NCBI RefSeq assembly: GCF_014201355.1
Contig: NZ_JACHEG010000002.1
Location: 1,054,001-1,118,000, forward strand
Length of the DNA stretch: 64,000 nucleotides
From: Aliirhizobium wenxiniae
GTDB taxonomy: Bacteria; Pseudomonadota; Alphaproteobacteria; Rhizobiales; Rhizobiaceae
Direction of reading: 5' to 3'
Shown piece after piece: positions 51,291-59,543 of this stretch. The position numbers and the translations under genes were made by a program. Each line of letters starts with the position of its first letter. The first letter of the stretch is position 1. The notes beneath the pieces were generated by a model that searched no databases, was not told the origin of the DNA, and was given only the letters and a program-made list of their open reading frames with translations.

Positions 51291-52382
51291 TCAGCCGCGG
51301 AAATGCTTGGAGAGTTTCAGGCCCTGAGCCTGATAGTTCGAGCCGAGGCCCGAGCCGTAGAGGCCTTCCGGAGCCTGCAGCATATGCTCGTAGACGAGGC
51401 GTCCGACGATCTGGCTGTCTTCGAGGATGAACGGAACCTCGTGGCTGCGGACTTCCAGGACGGCGCGGCTGCCACGGCCGCCTGCGGCTTCGTGTCCGAA
51501 GCCCGGATCGAAGAAACCTGCGTAATGGACGCGGAATTCGCCGACCAGCGGATCGAAAGGGGTCATCTCTGCGGCATAAAGCGGCGGCACGTGCACGGCC
51601 TCGCGGGAAACTAGAATATAGAACTCATCGGGATCGAGGATCAGCTCGTTGCGGCCGCGGCTATAGAGCGGCTCCCAGAAATCGAAGACATCGTGCTGGG
51701 CCTTCTTGTCGACATCGACAACGGCCGTGTGGTGCTTGCCGCGATAACCGATCAGGCCGTTGGCATCGCCCTTCAAATCGATCGACAGCGCGATGCCGCC
51801 GCCCGAGACGTTCGGCGTCGAGGACGCGACCAGCGTTTCGGTCTCGTGGAGATGCAACAGTTCCGGTTCGGACAAGATGGCATTGCCGATGCGGAAGCGG
51901 ATCTGCGACAGGCGCGAGCCCTGGCGGGCGACGATCGGGAAGGTGCGCGGCGAGATTTCGAGATAGAGCGGACCGCGGTAACCGGCCGGGATCTTGTCGA
52001 ATTCCTGCGCATGATCGGTGATGACGCGAGTGAAGATATCGAGGCGGCCGGTTGAGGATTTCGGGTTTGCCGAGGCGGACATATTTGCCGGCAGATCGAG
52101 GCTTTCCATCAGCGGCACGATATAGACGCAGCCGGTTTCCAGAACCGCACCTTCGGACAGATCGACGACATGCAGCTTCAGCCGGTCGAGCTTGTCGGAA
52201 ACAAGGCTGTTGGGGCCGGGCATGAAGGAGGCGCGAACGCGAAAGGCCTTGGCGCCGAGGCGCAGGTCGAGGCTTGCGGGCTGGATCTGATCGTGGTCGA
52301 GTTCACGCTCGGAGATCAGCCGTCCCGTTTCGAAGAGCGCCGCTATTGCGCGGTCCGCCAGAATTCCCGTTTCGCGTGCCAT
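51291..52382 (-). CDS. 2'-deoxycytidine 5'-triphosphate deaminase (two-domain form)
   Basis: 363 residues, about twice the length of a single Dcd domain, as in alphaproteobacterial two-domain enzymes. N-half: GRLISERELDHDQIQPASLD, LRLGAKAFRVRASF. Mid: SASANPKSSTGRLDIFTRVI, and FDKIPAGYRGPLYLEISPRT. C-half: FRVHYAGFFDPGFGHEAAGG, RGSRAVLEVRSHEVPFILED. Converts dCTP to dUTP for dTTP synthesis. ATG 52382 (MARETGILADRAI) is the natural start; the frame upstream to 52580 is shadow overlapping the metZ leader. Confidence 0.9.
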   Translation of the reverse strand: MARETGILADRAIAALFETGRLISERELDHDQIQPASLDLRLGAKAFRVRASFMPGPNSLVSDKLDRLKLHVVDLSEGAVLETGCVYIVPLMESLDLPANMSASANPKSSTGRLDIFTRVITDHAQEFDKIPAGYRGPLYLEISPRTFPIVARQGSRLSQIRFRIGNAILSEPELLHLHETETLVASSTPNVSGGGIALSIDLKGDANGLIGYRGKHHTAVVDVDKKAQHDVFDFWEPLYSRGRNELILDPDEFYILVSREAVHVPPLYAAEMTPFDPLVGEFRVHYAGFFDPGFGHEAAGGRGSRAVLEVRSHEVPFILEDSQIVGRLVYEHMLQAPEGLYGSGLGSNYQAQGLKLSKHFRG

Positions 52383-52539
52383 GACATTTCTTTCCCGCGT
52401 TTCGACCGGGCGAAACGCAATTCCGGATTTACAGCGTCTCTTGCGCACCCATTGGGCGCGCGGCGCTGTCGTTTGGCGGTGACAAAACCAAATGAAGGCC
52501 ATTGACGCAAGCGGATGCGAGGCGTAAGCCCGATTTATC

Positions 52540-52597
52540 CCGTGGTGATTTGCCGGTCGGCTTGCAGCCACGTTAAACAAGTGGCTAAAAAGACCGG
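52540..52597 (+). ncRNA. SAM-II (metA) riboswitch aptamer upstream of metZ
   Basis: The core CGTGGTGATTTGCCGGTCGG, then CTTGCAGCCACGTTAAACAA and GTGGCTAAAAAGACCGG, matches the SAM-II consensus as I recall it. The consensus has a GTGGTGATTTG-type start, GCTTGCAGCCACGTTAAA and a GCTAAA tail. Pairings seen: CGTGG (52541-52545) with CCACG (52568-52572); AGCCAC (52566-52571) with GTGGCT (52581-52586) as the alternative; CCGGTC (52553-52558) with GACCGG (52592-52597). It lies 59 bases before the metZ ATG, which makes methionine-biosynthesis feedback the likely role. Confidence 0.9.
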
Positions 52598-52635
52598 GTT
52601 GCTAAAACCGGTCTGCTTTCGCGGCCGGTTTTTTT
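52591..52635 (+). terminator. Alternative hairpins (antiterminator/terminator) after the SAM-II aptamer
   Basis: AGACCGG (52591-52597) can pair with CCGGTCT (52608-52614), 7 bp. Alternatively AAAACCGG (52604-52611) pairs with CCGGTTTT (52625-52632), with GC/GC inside, and seven T (52629-52635) follow: an intrinsic terminator. The two share CCGG (52608-52611) and exclude each other. If SAM binding locks GACCGG into the aptamer, the terminator can form, giving transcriptional repression. Confidence 0.7.
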
Positions 52636-52655
52636 GTTTTGGATTGAGGACTGAC

Positions 52656-53834
52656 ATGACAAACAAATGGCGCCCGGCAACTACACTCGTTCACGGCGGT
52701 ACGCTGCGCTCGCAATATGGCGAGATGTCCGAAGCGATCTACCTGACGCAGGGCTTTGCCTACGACAGTTCGGAAGCCGCGGAAGCGCGGTTCAAGGGCG
52801 AGACCGACGGTTACATCTATGCCCGTTACGGCAGCCCGACCAATGACATGTTCGAAAAGCGCATGTGCGCGCTGGAAGGTGCGGAAGAAGCCCGCGCCAC
52901 GGCATCCGGCATGGCCGCCGTTTCCGCCGCCCTGCTCTGCCAGCTGAAGGCCGGCGATCATATCGTTGCAGCCCGCGCGCTGTTCGGCTCGTGCCGCTGG
53001 GTGGTCGAGACGCTTGCTCCGCGCTACGGCATCGAATGCACGCTCATCGACGGTCGCGATCTCGCCAACTGGGAGAAAGCCATCCAGAAGAATACCAAGG
53101 TGTTCTTCCTCGAAAGCCCGACCAACCCGACGCTCGAAATTGTCGACATTGCCGGCGTAGCCAAGCTCGCCAACCAGATCGGCGCGAAGGTGGTGGTCGA
53201 CAACGTGTTCGCCACGCCGCTTTTCCAGAAGCCGCTGGAACTCGGCGCTCACATCGTCGTCTATTCGGCCACCAAGCATATCGATGGCCAGGGCCGCAGC
53301 CTTGCCGGCGTGATCCTTTCCGACAAGGAATGGGTGGATGAACACCTGCAGGATTATTATCGCCACACGGGCCCGGCCATGTCGCCTTTTACCGCCTGGA
53401 CGCTGATCAAGGGTCTTGAAACCCTGCCGATCCGCGTCAAGGCGCAGACCGACAACGCCTCCAAGATCGCCGACTTCCTGGCCGAGCACAAACACGTCGC
53501 CAAGGTCATCTATCCGGGCCGCAAGGACCATCCGCAGGCCGACATCATCGCCAAGCAGATGACCGGCGGATCGACGCTGGTCTGCTTCGAGCTGAAGGGC
53601 GGCAAGGAAGCTGCCTTCAAGCTGCAGAACGCGCTGGACGTGGTGACCATTTCCAACAATCTCGGCGATACGCGCAGCCTGATTACGCATCCAGCAACGA
53701 CGACGCACAAGAACCTCACCGACGAGGCACGTGCAGAGCTCGGCATTTCGCCCGGCACCGTGCGTTTCTCGGCCGGCATCGAGGACGGCGAGGATCTGCT
53801 TGAAGATTTTGCCAAGGCTCTGGCTTCTATCTGA
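52656..53834 (+). CDS. metZ: O-succinylhomoserine sulfhydrylase
   Basis: 392 residues, Cys/Met metabolism PLP enzyme. PLP lysine K207 in YSATKHIDGQGRSLAG; YARYGSPTNDMFEKRM at 55-70; DNVFATPLFQKPLELGAHIV. Converts O-succinylhomoserine and sulfide to homocysteine. GAGGA-5-ATG supports start 52656 (MTNKWRPATT); the longer frame from 52515 would translate the riboswitch. Other sulfhydrylases (MetY) share the fold; SAM-II control and sequence pattern favour MetZ. Confidence 0.93.
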   Translation: MTNKWRPATTLVHGGTLRSQYGEMSEAIYLTQGFAYDSSEAAEARFKGETDGYIYARYGSPTNDMFEKRMCALEGAEEARATASGMAAVSAALLCQLKAGDHIVAARALFGSCRWVVETLAPRYGIECTLIDGRDLANWEKAIQKNTKVFFLESPTNPTLEIVDIAGVAKLANQIGAKVVVDNVFATPLFQKPLELGAHIVVYSATKHIDGQGRSLAGVILSDKEWVDEHLQDYYRHTGPAMSPFTAWTLIKGLETLPIRVKAQTDNASKIADFLAEHKHVAKVIYPGRKDHPQADIIAKQMTGGSTLVCFELKGGKEAAFKLQNALDVVTISNNLGDTRSLITHPATTTHKNLTDEARAELGISPGTVRFSAGIEDGEDLLEDFAKALASI

Positions 53835-53851
53835 GGTCTTTCCGGCCCGTC

Positions 53852-53886
53852 GATATGGTGAATCCGGTGTTCGGATTCACCATATC
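53852..53886 (+). terminator. 15-bp perfect hairpin after metZ
   Basis: GATATGGTGAATCCG (53852-53866) and CGGATTCACCATATC (53872-53886) pair fully with a GTGTT loop, 17 bases after the metZ stop. No T-tract follows directly; a second hairpin with T-tract lies 35 bases on. Confidence 0.6.
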
Positions 53887-53918
53887 AGTTATCCCTAATT
53901 CCAAGAATAGATCACAGT

Positions 53919-53943
53919 TTCTCGCGTAAACCGCGAGTTTTCT
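53919..53943 (+). terminator. Short intrinsic terminator before apaG
   Basis: CTCGCG (53921-53926) pairs with CGCGAG (53932-53937), loop TAAAC, then TTTT. It ends the metZ unit; TTGACG (53943-53948) with GATATG 17 bases on is a weak promoter candidate for apaG. Confidence 0.6.
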
Positions 53944-54053
53944 TGACGTTCGATGCCGCGTGTACGATATGCGGGGATGTAGATTCCATGTTCTACGGCG
54001 TGGTTGGCGTGCAAGAAACGATGTCCGGCGCTGTAGTTTTGAGGTATTTGTCC

Positions 54054-54446
54054 ATGTATCGCGCCCGGACAAGAGATATAGAAGTTGCCGTCGAGCCGTT
54101 CTATCTGGAGGAGCAATCCAGTCCGGAAGACAGCCGCTATGTCTGGGGTTACCGCATCGTCATCGAGAACCACTCGATTCATACGGTAAAGCTCGTTCAT
54201 CGCTACTGGCATATTACCGACCAGAACGGCCTCGTGGATGAAGTGGATGGGCTCGGCGTTGTCGGCGAACAGCCGCGCCTACAGCCGGGCGACAGCTATG
54301 AATACTCTTCGGGCTGCCCGCTCGACACGCCATCCGGAATGATGTTCGGCCACTACGACATGCAGACGGAAGAAGGCGAGGTCTTCAAGGTCGACATCCC
54401 CGCCTTCTCGCTAGATTCCCCCGGGCTGAACCGGGTGCTGAACTGA
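54054..54446 (+). CDS. apaG: Co2+/Mg2+ efflux protein ApaG
   Basis: 130 residues, normal for Apa[52 protein letters not shown] and [20 protein letters not shown] are the fibronectin-III-like ApaG core. GAGG stands 9 bases before ATG 54054; the longer frame from 53943 was rejected. The family name reflects a cobalt-tolerance phenotype in Salmonella; the molecular role is not settled. Confidence 0.93.
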   Translation: MYRARTRDIEVAVEPFYLEEQSSPEDSRYVWGYRIVIENHSIHTVKLVHRYWHITDQNGLVDEVDGLGVVGEQPRLQPGDSYEYSSGCPLDTPSGMMFGHYDMQTEEGEVFKVDIPAFSLDSPGLNRVLN

Positions 54447-54471
54447 GGCTCTGATGACCGGGCGGGCCTTA

Positions 54472-55035
54472 TTAACTATCGGCTGAAATTCCAGTTTCCA
54501 ACAGAAGTGCTTTTCGCGTTCCCATGACATCCAACTGGATGTTCATGCCTGAAACCTCCCAACTCCATGGCGGCTCAACGAAGGTTGACCAGAGTTTTTC
54601 ACCAGTGACTTTCCAAACAGCGAACTCCAGTTCCGCGGACATCAGGATATAGTCACCCTGCCGACTCCAGCCAAAAAAGCCACATTCAGTCCAGTCTTCG
54701 AATATTCTCTTTCGGCTGAGCAGATTATATCCTAGCAGGCGCTCTCCTGCCCCCACGAACAGCATTGATGCTTCGGGAACAAGCAGGATGCCGGGTTTTA
54801 ATGTACCTTGAGCATCCTGATATCTCTGAGTTATGACTAGCTCTGGCCATAGATGAGAAGCATCCGCGCGATCGGCATTTGCTTTAATGGCGATAAACAG
54901 GTCACGCCCGTCATCCTCGGCTGGAACCACGCGATCGACAAAAACGGCGTTGCCAACGTAGCTCTGGTAAAGATCAGGAAGCCTGCCATCTTCGATTAGC
55001 AGCTTCCAGTCTCCAGCCTCAACAGTCAGCAACAC
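54472..55035 (-). CDS. Hypothetical protein, no family recognised
   Basis: 187 residues. Soluble, acidic, rich in beta-type sequence: YVGNAVFVDRVVPAEDDGRD, FGWSRQGDYILMSAELEFAV, WKVTGEKLWSTFVEPPWSWE. The G-D-Y-I-L-M-S-A-E-L-E-F-A-V-W stretch recalls single blades of beta-propeller-like proteins. GC counted over three lines is 52-55%, a little below neighbours. It ends 26 bases from apaG (convergent) and starts 15 bases after the hslO stop on the same strand. The function cannot be inferred. Confidence 0.6.
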   Translation of the reverse strand: MLLTVEAGDWKLLIEDGRLPDLYQSYVGNAVFVDRVVPAEDDGRDLFIAIKANADRADASHLWPELVITQRYQDAQGTLKPGILLVPEASMLFVGAGERLLGYNLLSRKRIFEDWTECGFFGWSRQGDYILMSAELEFAVWKVTGEKLWSTFVEPPWSWEVSGMNIQLDVMGTRKALLLETGISADS

Positions 55036-55050
55036 CGGTATTCCTTACTC

Positions 55051-56040
55051 TCAGGCCGGAGCGAATTCCGCCACTTCGTAACGATAGGTGGTCGAGCAGA
55101 ATTCGCAGGTGACGGCGATCTGGCCGTCTTCCTGGCTTGCCTCGATCTCTTCTGCCGTGAAGCCGGCAAGCACGCCCTTGATCTTGTCGCGCGAACAGCT
55201 GCAGCGGTCGAAAACCGTCTGCGGCTCATAGACCCGCACGCCACGCTCGTGGAACAGCCGATAGAGAAGCCGCTCGATGGCGACCTGCGGATCTGTCAGT
55301 TCGTCGGTATCGATCGTCTCGACCAGCGAACGGGCCTCATCCCAGGCGTCATCGGAAACATTGGTCTCGCGCTCGTCGCCGTCACCGCCGTGGAGATCCG
55401 GATGACGCATGCGCTCCGGCGCCTGGGGTAAAAACTGGGCAACCAGACCGCCTGCCCGCCAGTTATGACGCGGCTTGCCGTCTTCATCGCGGTCGAAAAG
55501 CTCGGCCACGCCAAGACGGACACGGGTCGGTATCTGTTCCGACTGACGGAAATAGACGCCGGCAATCTCTTCCAGCGACGAGCCGTCCATCGGCACGATA
55601 CCCTGATAGGGCTGCATGCCCTTGCCCTGATCGATGGTGAAGGCGAGCACGCCCTGACCGAGAAGCTCCGGCGGCGACGTCTTGCCATCCTTGACGGCAG
55701 CAGCCAGTGCATCCTCGTCGTAACGGGCATAGGCGCGAAGCGCATCCGGCGTGGAGAAATCAGCCACGAGAAGATCGACCGGTCCGTCGCCCTTGGTCTG
55801 AACGGTGAACTTGCCATCGAATTTCAGCGAAGTACCAAGCAATGCGGTCAGCACCAGTGCTTCGGCAAGCAGCCTTGCAACCGGCGCCGGATAATCATGG
55901 CGACCCAGAATGGTGTTGAGAAGCGGCCCGAGCTGCACCGCACGGCCACGAACATCCAGGCCTTCGACCTGGAAGGGAACAACCCTGTCGTCTCCGGCAA
56001 AGTGGAGGTCCTTCAGTTCCACGGTTGCTTCTGCCATCAT
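55051..56040 (-). CDS. hslO: Redox-regulated chaperone Hsp33
   Basis: 329 residues. C-terminal zinc switch FDRCSCSRDKIKGVL and VTCEFCSTTYRY (C-x-C...C-x2-C) plus the Hsp33 core (LAEALVLTALLGTSLKFDGK, FTVQTKGDGPVDLLVADFST, PYQGIVPMDGSSLEEIAGVY). Activated by oxidation to hold unfolded proteins. AAGGAG precedes tandem ATGs at 56040 and 56037. Third gene of argD-argF-hslO on this strand, with 192 bases to argF, an order conserved in Rhizobiaceae to my knowledge. Confidence 0.95.
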   Translation of the reverse strand: MMAEATVELKDLHFAGDDRVVPFQVEGLDVRGRAVQLGPLLNTILGRHDYPAPVARLLAEALVLTALLGTSLKFDGKFTVQTKGDGPVDLLVADFSTPDALRAYARYDEDALAAAVKDGKTSPPELLGQGVLAFTIDQGKGMQPYQGIVPMDGSSLEEIAGVYFRQSEQIPTRVRLGVAELFDRDEDGKPRHNWRAGGLVAQFLPQAPERMRHPDLHGGDGDERETNVSDDAWDEARSLVETIDTDELTDPQVAIERLLYRLFHERGVRVYEPQTVFDRCSCSRDKIKGVLAGFTAEEIEASQEDGQIAVTCEFCSTTYRYEVAEFAPA

Positions 56041-56232
56041 CTTACTCCTTCACACCGATCGTCTCGGGTCTTGCCCCCGACCTTTACACAAACAGGCCAG
56101 CAAGCGGAACCGCTGGGCCGCTTGAAAATGCCAGGGATGTCTGTTGAAGCGCCGGCATGAAAGCACGGCGCATTTGAAAGCCGACAGATGGTGGCGGCTT
56201 CAATCCAATTCAAGACCGAGACCGGTACCGGC

Positions 56233-57150
56233 TCAGATTGCGCCGAAGCACCATGCCAGAATGGACTTCTGGGCGTGGAGACGGTTTTCGGCCTCGTCGA
56301 AGACAACCGATTGCGGGCCGTCGATCACGGCGTCGGTGACTTCCTCGCCACGGTGAGCCGGAAGGCAATGCATGAACAGCGCATCGGGCTTGGCCTGCTT
56401 CATCAGCGCTTCATTGACCTGATAGGGTTGGAAGATGTTGTGGCCGCGCGCCTTGTGTTCCTGGTTCATCGACACCCAGGTATCGGTGACGACGACATCG
56501 GCGCCTGCAACCGCACGCTCGACATCATGGGTCAGCATGATCTCGCCGCCGTTGTTGCGCGCCCAGTTCAAGAACTTGTCATGCGGCTCGGAGCCCATCG
56601 GGACGGCCATGTTCATGCGATAGCCGAAACGGGCCGAACCTTCGACCAGCGAATGCAGCACGTTGTTGCCGTCACCCGTCCAGGCGATCGTCTTGCCGGC
56701 AACGGGACCGCGATGTTCCTCGAAGGTCATCAAGTCGGCCATGATCTGGCAGGGGTGGGTGTCGTCGGTCAGCGCATTGATGACCGGGACCGTCGCATGC
56801 TCGGCAAGCTCGATAAGGCGCTTGTGATCGGTGGTGCGGATCATGATCGCGTCGACATAACGCGACAGGACCTTGGCGGTGTCGCCGATCGTCTCGGCGC
56901 GGCCGAGCTGCATTTCGGTGCCGGACAGGAACAGCGTCTCGCCGCCCAGCTGGCGCATGCCGACATCGAAGGAAACGCGGGTACGGGTGGACGGCTTCTC
57001 GAAGATCATGGCCAGCATCTTGCCGGCCAGCGGCTTGTCAGCCGTGCCGGCCTTGGTTGCCTGCTTTCGCACCTTCGCATCATCGAGGATGGAGCGCAGG
57101 TCGCCCGCCGACACAGCGGAAAGATCGAGAAAATGCTTGGGAGATGCCAT
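56233..57150 (-). CDS. argF: Ornithine carbamoyltransferase
   Basis: 305 residues. Carbamoyl-phosphate site [15 protein letters not shown]; ornithine/CP residues in [20 protein letters not shown] and [17 protein letters not shown]. Catalyses citrulline formation in arginine biosynthesis. It starts 52 bases after the argD stop on the same strand and is presumably co-transcribed with it. Confidence 0.96.
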   Translation of the reverse strand: MASPKHFLDLSAVSAGDLRSILDDAKVRKQATKAGTADKPLAGKMLAMIFEKPSTRTRVSFDVGMRQLGGETLFLSGTEMQLGRAETIGDTAKVLSRYVDAIMIRTTDHKRLIELAEHATVPVINALTDDTHPCQIMADLMTFEEHRGPVAGKTIAWTGDGNNVLHSLVEGSARFGYRMNMAVPMGSEPHDKFLNWARNNGGEIMLTHDVERAVAGADVVVTDTWVSMNQEHKARGHNIFQPYQVNEALMKQAKPDALFMHCLPAHRGEEVTDAVIDGPQSVVFDEAENRLHAQKSILAWCFGAI

Positions 57151-57202
57151 TACCTTGTTCCCTAAAGGAGGGAACCCAGACAGGCGCCCTCTCTACGTAT
57201 TC

Positions 57203-58399
57203 TTAAGCGGATTTCTTCAGCTGTTCAGCCGACAGCACCTCGGCGGCGCGCTCGATGCGGCGCAGACCTTCTCGCGCCTCCTCGGCGGTGACGACAAGCG
57301 GCGGCAGAATGCGCACGACGTTATCGCCCGCCATGACGGCCAGCATGTGCTGATCGCGCATGCCGGAAATCAGATCGCCGGCCGGTACCTTCGCCTTGAT
57401 GCCAAGCAGAAGGCCTTCGCCGCGAATATCCTCGATCACCGTCGGGAAACGATCCTTGAGCGCTGCAAGGCCCTGGCGGAAGACGAGCGCGACATCACGG
57501 ACGTTTTCCAGGAAGCCGTCAGCCAGCACGATATCGAGTACGGCATTGCCGCAGGCCATGGCCAGCGGATTGCCGCCATAGGTCGTGCCGTGGATGCCGG
57601 GCTTCATGCCGGATGCAGCTTCTGCCGTTGCAAGGCAGGCGCCGAAGGGGAAGCCGCCGCCGATACCCTTGGCGATCGCCATGATGTCCGGGGTGATGCC
57701 GGCCCATTCGTGGGCAAAGAGCTTTCCGGTACGGCCGACGCCGGTCTGGACTTCGTCGAGGATCAGCAGCAGACCTTTTTCGTCGCAGATGCGGCGCAGC
57801 TCGCGCATGAATTCCTTCGGAACCGGACGCACACCGCCCTCGCCCTGGATCGGTTCGATCAGCAGCGCACCGGTGTTTTCGTTGATCGCGGCGTTCAGCG
57901 CATCGAGATCACCGAACGGGACCTGATCGAACCCCTGAGCCTTGGGACCGAAACCCTCCATATATTTTTCCTGACCGCCGGCGGCGATCGTTGCGATCGT
58001 GCGGCCGTGGAAGGCACCTTCAAAGGTGATGATATGGAATTTTTCCGGGTGCCCCTTGGAATAGTGATAACGGCGGGCCGTCTTGATGGCGCATTCCAGC
58101 GCTTCCGCACCCGAATTGGTGAAGAAGGCCTTATCCGCAAAGGTTGCGTCGACGAGGCGGCGCGCCAAACGCTCCTGCTCCGGGATTTCGTAAAGATTGG
58201 ACAGATGCCAGACCTTCTCGGCCTGCGACTTCAGCGCTTCGACGAGATGCGGATTGGCATGGCCGCAGGAGGTGACCGCGACGCCCGCACCAAAGTCGAG
58301 ATATCGCTCGCCGCTTTCCGTCACAAGCCAAACGCCTTCGCCGCGCTCAAAGCGCAGCGGGGCCCGGGCAAAGGTGTCGAAAAGCGCAGATTCAGCCAT
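57203..58399 (-). CDS. argD: Acetylornithine aminotransferase
   Basis: 398 residues, class III aminotransferase. N-terminus [40 protein letters not shown] (phosphate-binding GAEA); [31 protein letters not shown]; the PLP lysine is in [17 protein letters not shown]. Fourth step of arginine synthesis, also usable as succinyl-DAP aminotransferase. Leads the argDF unit, with a strong promoter candidate at 58474-58502. Confidence 0.94.
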   Translation of the reverse strand: MAESALFDTFARAPLRFERGEGVWLVTESGERYLDFGAGVAVTSCGHANPHLVEALKSQAEKVWHLSNLYEIPEQERLARRLVDATFADKAFFTNSGAEALECAIKTARRYHYSKGHPEKFHIITFEGAFHGRTIATIAAGGQEKYMEGFGPKAQGFDQVPFGDLDALNAAINENTGALLIEPIQGEGGVRPVPKEFMRELRRICDEKGLLLILDEVQTGVGRTGKLFAHEWAGITPDIMAIAKGIGGGFPFGACLATAEAASGMKPGIHGTTYGGNPLAMACGNAVLDIVLADGFLENVRDVALVFRQGLAALKDRFPTVIEDIRGEGLLLGIKAKVPAGDLISGMRDQHMLAVMAGDNVVRILPPLVVTAEEAREGLRRIERAAEVLSAEQLKKSA

Positions 58400-58450
58400 G
58401 GCGGCTCACTCCTAATGCATCCGATTGCGGATATTCCAAAAAATCAAAAT

Positions 58451-58502
58451 GCCGCCCTCGGGGCGGCCGCGGCACTATCGCCACTCAGCCCTGCGATGTC
58501 AA
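58451..58502 (-). promoter_or_regulatory. argD promoter with GC hairpin at the predicted transcript start
   Basis: On the minus strand TTGACA (58497-58502), 17 bases, GATAGT (58474-58479): a consensus -35 and a 4/6 -10. The predicted start is near 58467. The transcript would open with GCCGCCC-CGA-GGGCGGC (58451-58467), a perfect 7-bp hairpin, followed by ATTTTGATTTTTT. The T-rich tract then runs toward the argD ATG at 58399. Confidence 0.55.
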
Positions 58503-58578
58503 CAAAACTCGCGGAATTACGGGGTTTCTGGACATTTTGCTGCGCGGACGCAACCCTGCCGACAGCTGTGACATAAAT

Positions 58579-58769
58579 GACTCTCTCAGACAGCAAGTTG
58601 GGGAAAACCGGGAAATCGATTCGTGGCGATTCCGGGGACTCTTGTCACGGAGTCTGCGGACCTCTAGGTTAAAGATCAATTACTAGACTGCATGCGGCGG
58701 AACTAGTCACCAAAAGCATAGATATAGTGCCTGTTGCGAGATGTATCACGCGACATTGGTGAGGGATTC
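58579..58769. promoter_or_regulatory. Cluster of GANTC methylation sites and a CtrA-like site before gcrA
   Basis: GANTC sites: GACTC 58579, GATTC 58618, GATTC 58628, GACTC 58637, GAGTC 58650 and GATTC 58765. TTAA-N7-TTAC at 58669-58683 matches the CtrA consensus at 7 of 8 positions. In the alphaproteobacterial cell cycle CcrM methylates GANTC, GcrA acts at methylated promoters and CtrA represses gcrA in Caulobacter. The region 58400-58804 contains no supported gene besides the argD promoter. Confidence 0.65.
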
Positions 58770-58804
58770 TGCATGCCACCAACGTTCAAAGGCGGAGAAC
58801 GGGC

Positions 58805-59344
58805 ATGAATTGGACGGACGAGCGCGTTGAAAAACTGAAGAGGTTGTGGTCGGAAGGCTTGAGCGCCAGCCAGATTGCCGCACAACTTGGAGGCGTAAGC
58901 CGCAATGCCGTGATCGGCAAAGTCCATCGCCTCAATTTGCCGGGCCGCGCAAAGGCGGGCGGCACGATCGCGACGAACCGTACGGCAAAGCGCCCAGCAG
59001 CAACTGCGCCCCGTCCCCAGCAGACATTCGCCGCCCGTCCGGCAGCACGCCCGGTCGCCCGTCCGGTCGGCGCAACCGCGCTCAAGGAAGAAGTCGAGTT
59101 CGAGGCTTCGCAGGAACTGGTCTACCGTCCCGCTTCCAATGTTGTTCTGCCGATTTCCCGCAAGCTGGCGCTGACCGAATTGACCGAACGCACCTGCAAG
59201 TGGCCCGTCGGCGATCCGCTGACGGACGATTTCCACTTCTGCGGCTGCGAGTCCCCGGATAATTCGCCCTACTGCACCTACCATGCGAAGCTCGCCTACC
59301 AGCCGGTCAACGAGCGCCGCCGTCCGAGCGCCGCACGGGCCTAA
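58805..59344 (+). CDS. gcrA: Cell-cycle transcriptional regulator GcrA
   Basis: 179 residues. N-terminal helix-turn-helix NWTDERVEKLKRLWSEGLSA, then SQIAAQLGGVSRNAVIGKVH, the GcrA signature. A Pro/Ala/Arg linker follows. The C-terminal zinc-finger-like region has CKWPVGDPLTDDFHFCGCES and YCTYH. GcrA binds sigma-70 RNA polymerase and directs it to GANTC-methylated promoters. ATG 58805 follows GGCGGAGAACGGGC. A strong terminator lies just downstream. Confidence 0.95.
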   Translation: MNWTDERVEKLKRLWSEGLSASQIAAQLGGVSRNAVIGKVHRLNLPGRAKAGGTIATNRTAKRPAATAPRPQQTFAARPAARPVARPVGATALKEEVEFEASQELVYRPASNVVLPISRKLALTELTERTCKWPVGDPLTDDFHFCGCESPDNSPYCTYHAKLAYQPVNERRRPSAARA

Positions 59345-59368
59345 GTTCGGCACCATAAACGATGATCA

Positions 59369-59392
59369 AGCGGGCTTCGGCCCGCTTTTTTT
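59369..59392 (+). terminator. Intrinsic terminator after gcrA
   Basis: AGCGGGC-TTCG-GCCCGCT (59369-59386) with a UUCG tetraloop, then a run of T to 59392. Confidence 0.95.
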
Positions 59393-59543
59393 GTTTCCCA
59401 TGCTGCGGATTCTGCAAGGCAGCCTTGCCCGCCTGCACCTTGCCTCCTGCGCCACAAACACCTATCTGAGGCTCCGTGAGGACGGCCTCCCCCAGAATGG
59501 GCATGAAACCGGGACGACCCGGAAAACCCAAAGGGGGTACACA

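Noticed and set aside
52515..52655. Upstream start of metZ at 52515
   Set aside because: It would translate through the SAM-II aptamer and terminator; ATG 52656 has its own ribosome-binding site and gives the canonical N-terminus.
58485..58679. Arg-rich 64-residue minus-strand frame ending upstream of argD, as an arginine attenuator leader peptide
   Set aside because: Arg codons are spread out, no convincing ribosome-binding site precedes its starts, and the consensus promoter at 58474-58502 overlaps its end, so the transcript would start after it.
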